From the NCBI GenBank assembly GCA_020047875.1, contig JAIFNE010000136.1, positions 1 through 16,994 of the forward strand: a stretch of 16,994 nucleotides of DNA. Direction: 5' to 3'. Positions 8,019 through 15,334 of the stretch are shown piece by piece. The notes below the pieces were generated by a model, which ran no database searches, was not told the DNA's origin, and saw only the letters and a list, made by a program, of their open reading frames with translations. The position numbers were made by a program, and so were the translations under genes. Numbering within the stretch: position 1 is the first letter of the stretch; each line of letters opens with the position of its first letter. Source of the DNA: Hydrogenophaga sp. Lineage in GTDB: Bacteria; Pseudomonadota; Gammaproteobacteria; Burkholderiales; Burkholderiaceae_C.

Positions 8019-8527
8019 GGGGTTCCTCGGGCGAGTCGTTGCTTGAGTTCGTTGAGCAAGCCGCCGCAGCGCACACGCTCCATCAAAAAGGGAGGCACGG
8101 GCTCGCAGGCCAGGCGCTCGCCGCCGGCGCGCAGCAGGGCCGGGACCAGCGGATCGGCGGTGTCCAGGTCCACCCGCTCGCCCTCTTCCAGGCGCTCGGC
8201 CTGGGCGCAGGTCAGCAGCAGCAGGCCGACGTTGAAGGCGTTGCGGAAGAACAGCCCGCTGTAACTGGGCGCCACCACCGCCCGCACCCCGAGCGCGACC
8301 AGCACCGCTGCGGCCTGCTCGCGCGAGGAGCCGATACCGAAGTTGGGGCCGGCCACCAGCAGGTCGCCGGCGCGCACCCCGCCGACGAAATCCGGCCTCA
8401 GCGATTCGAGACAGTGGCGAGCGATCACGTCCATGCCGTGTTTCATGGCGTGGCCCGGAGCCAGGGCATCGGTGTCGACATCGGCGCCCAGGCGCCAGAC
8501 ACGGTGCAGGGGTTCGGCTGCGCTCAT
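8015..8527 (-). CDS. Aconitase/LeuD-family small (swivel) subunit, DmdB-like
   Basis: This 170-residue protein is the swivel domain of a two-subunit hydro-lyase. It shows DVDTDALAPGHAMKHG near the N-terminus, as in 3-isopropylmalate dehydratase and dimethylmaleate hydratase small subunits. It also has the phosphate/carboxylate-binding motif NFGIGSSREQA (62-72), whose Ser-Ser-Arg grips a substrate carboxylate. Usual LeuD has a Cys or Gly and a His in this motif (GCGSSREHA); here these are Ile and Gln, suggesting a substrate other than isopropylmalate. It sits directly after the large-subunit gene with an ATGA overlap, so the two subunits should be made in equal amounts. No other leucine genes are present, which argues for catabolism. 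The DmdB label is inferred from context. Confidence 0.85.
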   Translation of the reverse strand: MSAAEPLHRVWRLGADVDTDALAPGHAMKHGMDVIARHCLESLRPDFVGGVRAGDLLVAGPNFGIGSSREQAAAVLVALGVRAVVAPSYSGLFFRNAFNVGLLLLTCAQAERLEEGERVDLDTADPLVPALLRAGGERLACEPVPPFLMERVRCGGLLNELKQRLARGTP

Positions 8528-9828
8528 GCCAGCACCTCACGGGGGTCGGTGATGCAGCCCCGCAGGGCCGACGCGGCCACGGTGTAAGGCGAGGCGAGAA
8601 ACACCTCGGCCTCGGCCGAGCCCATGCGGCCCTTGAAGTTGCGCGCCGTGGTGGCGATCACGCGCGTCGCCCTCTGCACCGCCTGACCGTAGCCGGCGCA
8701 GGCGCCGCAGGCGCTGGGCAGGAACTCGGCGCCGGACTGGCGCAAGGCATCGGCCACGCCTTCGCGTTCGGCCCGCTGCTGGTCGTGCACGCTGGCGGGC
8801 GCCACCAGCAGGCGCACGCCAGCGGCCACACGGCGCCCACGCAGCACCCGGGCCGCGGCCTGCAGGTCTTCCAGCTTGGCGCCGGTGCAGGCGCCGATGT
8901 AGGCCAATTGCACCACCTCACCCGCGGTGTGGCCCACCGGGTGGCTGTTGGCCGGACTGTGCGGCGAGGCCACCATGGGCGGCAGGGTCGCCGCATCGAA
9001 CAGGTGCTCGGTCACGGCGGCGCCTTCATCGGTCTGCCACTGCGCCAGGTCGGCCGCGGCCGTGCCCTGCTCGACGCCGACCTCGCGCAGCCAGGCGGCG
9101 GTGGTGGCATCGGGTGCGATCAGCCCGGCCTGCGCCCCCAACTCGGCGCTCATGTTGGACAACGTCATGCGCTCGGCCATGCCCAGGCCCCGCACCGTGC
9201 TGCCGGCGAATTCCACCGCCTGGTAGCCGCCGCCGTTCATGCCGAAGCGGCCGATCATGTGCAGCATCATGTCCTTGGCGCAGACGCCATCGGCCAGCGC
9301 ACCCTCCCAGCGCATGCGCAGGGTGTGGGGCACGCGCAGCCAGATTTCACCGGTGACCACCACGCCCAGCATTTCGGTGCTGCCGATGCCGAACATGTAG
9401 CAGCCGAACGCGCCGCCGGTGGGCGAATGCGAATCGCCACCGACGCAGAACAGGCCCGGCCGCAGGTGGCCTTTTTGCGGCAGCACCACGTGGCAGATGC
9501 CCTGGCTGTCGTGCACGTGCGGCAGCGCCTGGTCGCGCGCCCAGTCGCGGGCGATGCGCACGATGCGCCGCGCATCTTCGTCGGCCTCGGGCACGAAGTG
9601 GTCCATCACGAGCACCACGCGGGATTTGTCCCAGATCGGCGCACCGAGCTCTTCGAGCATGGGCTTGAGCCGCCGCGGGCCGGACGAGTCATGGAACATG
9701 GCCAGGTCGACCCGGCAGTTGACGATGTCGCCTTCGCGCACCACCGGCAGGCCGGCGGCGCGGGCGATCAGCTTCTGGGCCAGGGTCTGCGGCGTCGGTG
9801 CCGTGGCGTCGGGTGTGCGCATGGTCAC
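8524..9828 (-). CDS. Aconitase/LeuC-family [4Fe-4S] hydratase large subunit, DmdA-like
   Basis: This 434-residue (432 if ATG at 9822 is used) protein has the large-subunit architecture of 3-isopropylmalate dehydratase, homoaconitase and dimethylmaleate hydratase. The three cluster-binding cysteines are present: Cys314 (IGACTGAKLED) and Cys374/Cys377 (SACGACAGYG). Their spacing of 60 and 3 residues is that of classical LeuC. GGDSHSPTGGAFG (130-142) and TARNFKGRMG (395-404) are also family motifs. The start is either GTG at 9828, which overlaps the livF stop as GTGA, or ATG 6 bp later; coupling favours the GTG. The enzyme should add or remove water across a maleate-type double bond. The lyase three functions downstream makes 2,3-dimethylmaleate or a similar alkylmaleate a likely substrate, but this is inferred. 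Confidence 0.87.
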   Translation of the reverse strand: MTMRTPDATAPTPQTLAQKLIARAAGLPVVREGDIVNCRVDLAMFHDSSGPRRLKPMLEELGAPIWDKSRVVLVMDHFVPEADEDARRIVRIARDWARDQALPHVHDSQGICHVVLPQKGHLRPGLFCVGGDSHSPTGGAFGCYMFGIGSTEMLGVVVTGEIWLRVPHTLRMRWEGALADGVCAKDMMLHMIGRFGMNGGGYQAVEFAGSTVRGLGMAERMTLSNMSAELGAQAGLIAPDATTAAWLREVGVEQGTAAADLAQWQTDEGAAVTEHLFDAATLPPMVASPHSPANSHPVGHTAGEVVQLAYIGACTGAKLEDLQAAARVLRGRRVAAGVRLLVAPASVHDQQRAEREGVADALRQSGAEFLPSACGACAGYGQAVQRATRVIATTARNFKGRMGSAEAEVFLASPYTVAASALRGCITDPREVLA

Positions 9829-10547
9829 AGCCCCAGGTAGGCCTTGCGCAGCTCGTCGGAGCCCAAGAGTTCGTCGGGCAATCCGCTGAAGCGCAGGGCG
9901 CCGTTTTCCATCACGTACACCCGGTCGGCCAGCTCCAGCGACTGGGCCACGTTCTGCTCCACCAGCAAGATCGACAGGCCCTCGGCGTTCAGGCGCCGGA
10001 TGAGCGCGAACATCTCCTCCACCAGCAAAGGTGACAGGCCCAGCGACGGCTCATCAAGGATCAGCAGCACCGGCTCGGCCATCAGGCCACGCCCGATGGC
10101 CAGCATCTGCTGCTCGCCGCCGCTCATGGTGCCGGCCAGCTGCGCCGTGCGTTCCTTCAGGCGCGGAAAGATCGCAAACACCCGCTCCAGATTGGCGGCC
10201 CGCTGGCCACGCGCCCGCGTGAACGACCCCAGCTCCAGGTTCTCCAGCACGCTCAGGTTGGGAAAGATCTTGCGGCCCTCGGGCACCTGGATCAGCCCGG
10301 CGGTAACCACCGCACGGTAGTGGGCGCCGGACAGGTCCGCGCCGTTGAACTGCACACGCCCCGCCCAGGCGGGGTTGATGCCACAGAGGGTGTTGTTGAA
10401 AGTGGTCTTGCCCGCTCCGTTACTGCCCAGCAGGGCCACCGTTTCGCCACGGCGTACGCTCAGATCGATGCCGCGCAGCACCTCGGTGCGGCCGTAACCG
10501 CCGGTGAGCCCGCGCACGTCGAGCAAGGGGGTGTTCGGCTCAGTCAT
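9825..10547 (-). CDS. livF: Branched-chain-type ABC transporter ATPase LivF
   Basis: This 240-residue cytoplasmic ATPase energises the importer encoded by the neighbouring genes. It has Walker A GSNGAGKTT (41-49), the Q-loop region GLIQVPEGRKIFPNLSVLEN, ABC signature MSGGEQQMLAIGRGLM (from 141), Walker B LLILDEPSLGL (161-171) and the H-loop (LLVEQN). EGRKIFP and LSPLLVEEMF are typical of LivF rather than LivG. ATG at 10547 is chosen over a start 19 codons upstream because it gives the usual MTEPNTPLLDVRGLTGGYG beginning and overlaps the livG stop by 8 bp. Confidence 0.93.
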   Translation of the reverse strand: MTEPNTPLLDVRGLTGGYGRTEVLRGIDLSVRRGETVALLGSNGAGKTTFNNTLCGINPAWAGRVQFNGADLSGAHYRAVVTAGLIQVPEGRKIFPNLSVLENLELGSFTRARGQRAANLERVFAIFPRLKERTAQLAGTMSGGEQQMLAIGRGLMAEPVLLILDEPSLGLSPLLVEEMFALIRRLNAEGLSILLVEQNVAQSLELADRVYVMENGALRFSGLPDELLGSDELRKAYLGL

Positions 10548-11298
10548 GTCGGCCTCCGGCGGCGCGCAAACGGGCGGCGGTGCCCACCCCCAGGTAGGCC
10601 TCAATGACCCGGTCGTCGCGGGTCACTTCCTGGGGCGTGCCCTGGGCGATCAGTTCGCCCTGGGCCAGCACCCAGACATGCTCGGCCAGGTTCATCACGG
10701 CCTGCATCACGTGCTCGATCATCAGCACCGTCACGCCGCCATCGGCAATGGAGCGGACCACCGGGATCATGTCGCCGATTTCCTGCGGGTTCAGACCAGC
10801 GAGCACCTCGTCCAGCAGCAGCAGGCGCGGCTCGGTGGCCAGGGCGCGGGCCAGCTCCAGGCGCTTGCGGCCCGCCACGGTGAGGTCGGACGCGGGTTTG
10901 TCCAGCTGCGGCCCCAGACCGACCCGGTGGGCCACGGCTTCGGCCTGCGCCAGCGCGTCGGCACGCAGGTGGTGGCGCAGGTGCGCGCCCACCGCGATGT
11001 TCTCACGCACCGTCTGGGCAGCAAAGGGCTGCACGATCTGGAAGGTACGGGCCATGCCCAGCCGGGCGTTGAGGTGCGGGGCCTGCCCGGTGATGTCCTG
11101 ACCCGCCAGCTCGATCCGGCCCTCGTCGGCGGCGATGAAGCCCGACATGAGGGCAAACAGCGTGGTCTTGCCCGCCCCGTTCGGCCCGATGAGGGCGGTG
11201 AGCGAGCCCTGGGGCACGTCGAGCGACACCCGGCTGACGGCCTTGAGACCGCCGAAGGTCTTGGACACATCGGCGACGCGCAACAGGGTTTCAGCCAC
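10540..11298 (-). CDS. livG: Branched-chain-type ABC transporter ATPase LivG
   Basis: This 252-residue protein is the second ATPase of the importer. Walker A is GPNGAGKTT (38-46), Walker B is LLLLDEVLAGL (159-169), and the H-loop is MIEHVMQAVM. The ABC signature is unusual: LTVAGRKRLELARALA (from 139) stands where LSGGQ is expected. LTxAGRK variants are, to my knowledge, common among LivG paralogues of Burkholderiales and Rhizobiales, so this is not taken as loss of function. It overlaps livM by 8 bp and livF by 8 bp, consistent with fixed subunit ratios. Confidence 0.93.
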   Translation of the reverse strand: MAETLLRVADVSKTFGGLKAVSRVSLDVPQGSLTALIGPNGAGKTTLFALMSGFIAADEGRIELAGQDITGQAPHLNARLGMARTFQIVQPFAAQTVRENIAVGAHLRHHLRADALAQAEAVAHRVGLGPQLDKPASDLTVAGRKRLELARALATEPRLLLLDEVLAGLNPQEIGDMIPVVRSIADGGVTVLMIEHVMQAVMNLAEHVWVLAQGELIAQGTPQEVTRDDRVIEAYLGVGTAARLRAAGGRHD

Positions 11299-12253
11299 GG
11301 CCGGCTCCTTTCCAGAGGCGGGTCACGGACTGCCCGATCCCGGCGATGCCACGGGGGAAGAACATCACGATCAGCACCAGCACGCTGCCGTAGATCACCA
11401 TGTTGATGCCCGGGAACTCGCCGAACAGGTTGCGCGTGAGGTCGGCCAGCAGGTGCAAGGCAAACGCGCCGAGCAAAGGTCCCCACAACGTGCCGATGCC
11501 GCCCACGATCGCCGCCACCAGCGCCTCGACCGAGGTGTGCGAACCGAAGGCGATGGACGGGTCGATGTACTGGAACACCTGCACGTAGAACGCGCCGGCC
11601 AGCCCCATGAAGCCGCCCGACAGCGCGATCGCACCCAGCTTGACGCGGAACGGGTCCACACCGATGGCACGGGCCGCGTCTTCGTTGTCTCGCACGGCCT
11701 GCAGATAGGCCCCGAAGCGCGAATGCTGCAGCCAGCGGGTGACCAGCAAAGCGACCACCACCAGGAGCAGCATCAGGTAGAGATAACCCGTGCGGGAGGC
11801 GAACTGCAGGTTCGCAGCCGACTCCTGGAGCGGGATCATGAGGCCCACGCCGGCACCGGTGAACGGCACCGACAGGGCCAGGATGCGGCAGACCTCGGCG
11901 AACGCCAGCGTGACCAGCGCGAAGTAAGACCCTTTGAGTCCGTAGCGGAAGCTCAGCGCCCCCACGAGCACGCCGACGAGGGCACCGGTCAGACCCGCGA
12001 GCACCAGTGCCACCCAGGGGTTCAGACCCCCTTGCAACTGACCAATCGCCTGCACGTAAGCACCGAAGCCGAAAAACAGGGCATGCCCGAACGAGAACTG
12101 GCCGCCAAACCCGCCGAGCAAGTTCCAAGCCTGCGCCAGCAGGCTGGCGTACAGCGCCATCATGACGAAGTTCAGCCAGGCACCGGAGTCGGTGACCAGG
12201 GGCACCGCGGCCATGGCGACCGCAAACAGTGCAATGTGAAGCAGCGATTTCAT
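11291..12253 (-). CDS. livM: Branched-chain-type ABC transporter permease LivM
   Basis: This 320-residue inner-membrane permease has about eight to ten hydrophobic segments. The LivM hallmarks are visible: LLGGFGGQFSFGHALFFGFGAY (residues about 44-65), FALVTLAFAEVCRI, and the cytoplasmic ATPase-contacting loop AVRDNEDAARAIGVDPFRVK. IVGGIGTLWGPLLGAF follows near the C-terminus. It pairs with LivH to form the channel. ATG at 12253 overlaps the livH stop (ATGA). Confidence 0.93.
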   Translation of the reverse strand: MKSLLHIALFAVAMAAVPLVTDSGAWLNFVMMALYASLLAQAWNLLGGFGGQFSFGHALFFGFGAYVQAIGQLQGGLNPWVALVLAGLTGALVGVLVGALSFRYGLKGSYFALVTLAFAEVCRILALSVPFTGAGVGLMIPLQESAANLQFASRTGYLYLMLLLVVVALLVTRWLQHSRFGAYLQAVRDNEDAARAIGVDPFRVKLGAIALSGGFMGLAGAFYVQVFQYIDPSIAFGSHTSVEALVAAIVGGIGTLWGPLLGAFALHLLADLTRNLFGEFPGINMVIYGSVLVLIVMFFPRGIAGIGQSVTRLWKGAGRG

Positions 12254-13122
12254 GCCTTGGCTCCGAACAGGCCCTGGGGCCTGAACAGCAGTACCCCGAT
12301 GAAGATGAGGAAGATGCCGATCTGACCGAGCGATTCGCCCAGAAAGAGGCCTCCCAGCGACTCGACCACGCCGATCACCAGCCCGCCCAGCAAGGCGCCG
12401 CCAAAGCTGCCCATGCCGCCGAAGACCACGATGGTGAAGGCCACCAGCACGAACCCGTTGCCCACCTGCGGATTGACGTAGTAGGCCGGCAGCAGGAAAC
12501 AGGCCGCGGCGCCCAGACAGGCCAGGCCGATACCAAAACTCATGGCGTAGATGTGGTCCACGTCGATGCCCATGAGACGGGCGCCCTGCTTCTCCTTGGA
12601 CACGGCCCGGATCGCCCGCCCCAGGTCGGTGCGGTTGATCATGAACAGCAGCAGGGCCGACACCACCAGTGCGCCCCCGAAGGCGATGAGCTTGGGCAGC
12701 GCGATGAAGGCCGGGCCGATCTGCACCGTGCTCAGGGTGTAGGCCGTGTCAATGGTGCGCGTGTCCGACTGGAAAGCCAACAGCGCCAGGTTCTCCATCA
12801 CGATGGAAATGCCCAGGGTGACCAGCAGGATGTTCTCGTCCTTGCCGTGGCTGGCCCGGTTGATCACCACCCGCTGCAGCAGGTAGCCCAGCACGAACAT
12901 CCCGGCCACCATGACGGGCAAGGCAAGGTAGGGATCAATGCCCAGGTGCTGCTTGAGCAGGAAGACGCCGTACAGCGCCAGCATCAGCGACGCCCCGTGG
13001 GCGAAGTTGATGATGTGCAACACGCCGTAGATCAGCGTCAGCCCCAGGGCAATGAGGGCGTAGACCGCCCCGGTGGTCAGTCCGTTGAGCACGGACGGGA
13101 CCACGATCGCGAGATCGAACAT
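12250..13122 (-). CDS. livH: Branched-chain-type ABC transporter permease LivH
   Basis: This 290-residue inner-membrane permease has typical LivH features: LNGLTTGAVYALIALGLTLI near the start, GVLHIINFAHGASLML, the ATPase-contact loop RAVSKEKQGARLMGIDVD, and FTIVVFGGMGSFGGALLGG. Hydrophobic segments fill most of the protein. It begins 24 bp after the binding-protein stop, with GAGG as a ribosome site, and is the first of eleven genes connected by start/stop overlaps. Confidence 0.93.
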   Translation of the reverse strand: MFDLAIVVPSVLNGLTTGAVYALIALGLTLIYGVLHIINFAHGASLMLALYGVFLLKQHLGIDPYLALPVMVAGMFVLGYLLQRVVINRASHGKDENILLVTLGISIVMENLALLAFQSDTRTIDTAYTLSTVQIGPAFIALPKLIAFGGALVVSALLLFMINRTDLGRAIRAVSKEKQGARLMGIDVDHIYAMSFGIGLACLGAAACFLLPAYYVNPQVGNGFVLVAFTIVVFGGMGSFGGALLGGLVIGVVESLGGLFLGESLGQIGIFLIFIGVLLFRPQGLFGAKA

Positions 13123-13146
13123 GGTGGAGAACCTCGGCGGTGTCGA

Positions 13147-14349
13147 TCAGGCTTTGAGCGGGAACAGCGGCTCGGCTTGGCGGTACTCGCGCGGGATGAT
13201 GACCTTGATGTCCTTGTCCAGCACCTGGGTCATCAGGGGTCGGCCGCCGGTGTTCTGCCCGTCAACGAACTTGGTCGGACCGTACGGCATGATGTGGTTG
13301 GAGAAGGTGCTCTGCTCCAGCGCCGAGATGATGGCTGCGCGATCGGTGGACTTGGCGCGCTCCAGGGCATCGGCCAGCAGCATCATGGCCGTGTAGGTCA
13401 TGAACAACTCGTAGCTGAAGTACAGCTTCTGCGCCTCTGCGCGCTTCTTGAGCGCCTGGGCCCGCGGGTCCTTTGGGTTGAACCAGTGGTTGCAGTCGAT
13501 GATGCCGTTCGACGCATCGGGAAACTCCTGCACGAACTTGTAGCTCGACGCGGCGCCACCGAGCACCGAATAGATCGCCTTGGGCACCACACGCTGCTGC
13601 TGCATGGTGCGCACCAGCAGGGCGTACTCGTTGTAGTAGTTGGCCGGGATCACGATGTCCGGGTTGACCGACTTCATGCGCAGAACGATGTTGTTGAAGT
13701 CGCGCGTGGGGTTGGCGTGCTTGATGACCTCCTTGACCTCGAAGCCGAAGCCCGGCAGCTCGCGCGCCAGCAGGTTCGCGGTGCCGGTGCCGAACAGCGA
13801 CTCCTCGTGGATGATCATCACCGTCTTGGCCGGGCTTTGCGCGATGGTGTTGAGCACCTTCAGATTGACCATCGCCAGGTCGGCCACGGCCTTGTAGCCG
13901 GGGCCGAACCGGAAGGTGTTCTTCAGGCCCCGCTGCACGATCTGGTCGGCCACCCCCACGTCCACGATGTGCGGCAGGTTGTATTTGGCCGCGGCCTGGG
14001 TGGTCGCCAGACAGATGGCCGAGGCAAAAGCCCCCACCACGGCGCTGACACCCGCCTCGTTGAGCTTCTCCACTTCGGCCGCGCCGGCCTGAGGCTGGGA
14101 CTGCGCGTCGGCCAGCAGCGCCTCGATCTTGGCGCCCCCCAGCGACTTGATGCCCCCGGCCTTATTAATGTCTTCGATGGCCATCAGCGCACCGGCGCGG
14201 CACTGCTGGCCGGAATACGCCAGCGCGCCCGTGACTGGGTGCAGCACCCCGACCTTCACGGGCGCGGGCTGCGCGCCCGCCACCAAGGGGAACGCCAGCG
14301 TCGACGCGGCGGCTGCGGATTGGACGACAAATTCACGACGGGTACTCAT
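13147..14349 (-). CDS. Leu/Ile/Val-type ABC transporter periplasmic substrate-binding protein, Tat signal
   Basis: This 400-residue protein belongs to the Peripla_BP_6 (LivK-like) family. The signal peptide has a twin-arginine motif (MSTRREFVVQSAAAASTLAF, cleavage probably after VAGAQP), so it may be exported folded. The mature part begins PVKVGVLHPVTGALAYSGQQ, the usual first strand and ligand loop, and continues with the GALMAIEDINKAGGI segment of the family. The ATG at 14349 is preceded by GGAGA at a good distance. An upstream in-frame ATG at 14544 would add 65 residues that look non-coding and remove the signal peptide from the N-terminus, so it is rejected. The ligand is unknown; the family carries amino acids, amides, urea and aromatic acids. 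Confidence 0.92.
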   Translation of the reverse strand: MSTRREFVVQSAAAASTLAFPLVAGAQPAPVKVGVLHPVTGALAYSGQQCRAGALMAIEDINKAGGIKSLGGAKIEALLADAQSQPQAGAAEVEKLNEAGVSAVVGAFASAICLATTQAAAKYNLPHIVDVGVADQIVQRGLKNTFRFGPGYKAVADLAMVNLKVLNTIAQSPAKTVMIIHEESLFGTGTANLLARELPGFGFEVKEVIKHANPTRDFNNIVLRMKSVNPDIVIPANYYNEYALLVRTMQQQRVVPKAIYSVLGGAASSYKFVQEFPDASNGIIDCNHWFNPKDPRAQALKKRAEAQKLYFSYELFMTYTAMMLLADALERAKSTDRAAIISALEQSTFSNHIMPYGPTKFVDGQNTGGRPLMTQVLDKDIKVIIPREYRQAEPLFPLKA

Positions 14350-14370
14350 GGCAATCTCCTGAACAGAAAA

Positions 14371-14462
14371 GGCCGACCGACGCATCACGCGTGGCGGGTG
14401 GAACACACCAGCGCGGAACGCGCTGGCAACGAAACCCATCAGTCGGCCGCTTGCAGGCGGCC
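14371..14462 (-). promoter_or_regulatory. Leader structure before the binding-protein gene (competing stem-loops)
   Basis: The 148-bp gap between gntR and the binding-protein gene is rich in inverted repeats. On the minus strand, GGCCGC/GCGGCC (14457-14462 with 14445-14450) forms a hairpin with a 6-nt loop. A perfect 8-bp hairpin (14408-14415 with 14419-14426, loop gaa) follows. GGCCGAC (14442-14448) can instead pair with GTCGGCC (14371-14377), which is followed by TTTT. The first and last pairings share bases and exclude each other, like an attenuator. It may equally be a processing or stabilising element, or chance in GC-rich DNA. No convincing promoter is seen here. Confidence 0.3.
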
Positions 14463-14497
14463 CACTGGCGGATGCGATCACCGACTCGCCGGCGCAT

Positions 14498-15292
14498 TCA
14501 ATGGAACTGCGCCGACAACTCGCTGCTGACCCACACGCGCGCATCGATATCGCCCACGCGGGACAGCTTCATCTCATATTCGTAACGATCGGGCCGGTAC
14601 AGCCCGTGCAGCCACTGGATCGGCCGGTCTTCCGAATCGAACACCAGGCGGCGCACCGACAACAGCGCCGACCCCACCGGCACTTCCAGCAGCTTGGCCG
14701 TGCTGGCGTCGGCCAGCCGCGCCGAGATGTGCTGCTCCGCACGCCCCAGGTTCACACCGCTTTTCTCCAGCAGCACCAGGATGGGTTCGCGCGCCAGCTC
14801 GGCGCGCCCGAAATGCGAGGCCAGCCGCGCCGGCACGTAGGTGGTGATGTGGGACACGGGCCCGTTGCGCGTGCTGCGGACCCGGACCGCCTTTTGCACC
14901 GCATCCCCGACGGGAATGTCCAGGGCCTGGGCAACCGCCTGCGAGGCCTGTATCTGCAGCAGCTCCACCACCTTGATGCGGGTGCTCATGCTGATGCTCA
15001 CCAGGTTATCGAGCAGACCCGTGCGTCCGCTGCGCCGCAATCCTGCATCGGCTCCGGTGGAACTGGACAGCGCGGCCGGCTTGACGGTCGTGCCGCGGCC
15101 CCGATGCCTGGAAATCAGTCCCTCGGAAGACAACAGCTCCAGGGCCTTGCGAACCGTGACACGAGACACGCCGAATTGCTGCACGAGGCTGATCTCGCCG
15201 GGCATTCCCTGCGCGAACCTACCCTCCAGCAAACCCTCCTTGAGCACCAGGTAGATCTGGTGGTACTTGGGAAGGGGCATGTCCGCTTGCAT
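14498..15292 (-). CDS. GntR-family transcriptional regulator, HutC subfamily (UTRA domain)
   Basis: This 264-residue regulator has an N-terminal winged helix-turn-helix (about residues 8-72). The segments PKYHQIYLVLKEGLLEGRFA, SLVQQFGVSRVTVRKALELL and LISRHRGRGTTVK are the standard GntR DNA-binding pattern. A UTRA ligand domain fills about 95-250 (ARVRSTRNGPVSHITTYVP-like core, then SVRRLVFDSEDRPIQWLHGL). HutC-type regulators usually repress a catabolic operon until a pathway compound binds. It precedes the operon in the same direction. The first ATG (15292) has no clear ribosome site and lies next to the predicted transcription start, so translation may be leaderless or begin at ATG 15280. 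Confidence 0.92.
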   Translation of the reverse strand: MQADMPLPKYHQIYLVLKEGLLEGRFAQGMPGEISLVQQFGVSRVTVRKALELLSSEGLISRHRGRGTTVKPAALSSSTGADAGLRRSGRTGLLDNLVSISMSTRIKVVELLQIQASQAVAQALDIPVGDAVQKAVRVRSTRNGPVSHITTYVPARLASHFGRAELAREPILVLLEKSGVNLGRAEQHISARLADASTAKLLEVPVGSALLSVRRLVFDSEDRPIQWLHGLYRPDRYEYEMKLSRVGDIDARVWVSSELSAQFH

Positions 15293-15300
15293 GTGCAGAT

Positions 15301-15328
15301 ATTGAATGAAGTCTTATTGTTCTGTCAA
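15301..15328 (-). promoter_or_regulatory. Probable sigma-70 promoter of gntR
   Basis: On the minus strand TTGACA (15323-15328) is a perfect -35. A 16-bp spacer leads to TTCAAT (15301-15306), a 4/6 match to the -10. Transcription would start about 15294, almost at the first ATG of gntR. Confidence 0.5.
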
Positions 15329-15334
15329 TAGGAC
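15311..15334. promoter_or_regulatory. Inverted repeat, probable GntR operator
   Basis: Arms gtcttattg (15311-15319) and caataggac (15326-15334) are complementary at 8 of 9 positions around a 6-bp spacer. The repeat contains the perfect -35 hexamer of the gntR promoter, so a bound regulator would block RNA polymerase. This fits autoregulation. The region is AT-rich in a GC-rich setting. No second copy is seen elsewhere in the window. Confidence 0.55.

Noticed and set aside
8015..9828. Leucine biosynthesis leuCD
   Set aside because: No leuA, leuB or other leucine gene is near. The genes are embedded in a catabolic transporter/hydantoinase operon, and the small-subunit motif differs from LeuD.
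10540..11298. LivG signature motif LTVAGRK instead of LSGGQ as a sign of a dead ATPase
   Set aside because: Similar LTxAGRK motifs are usual in LivG-type proteins of related bacteria, and Walker A, Walker B and H-loop are intact.
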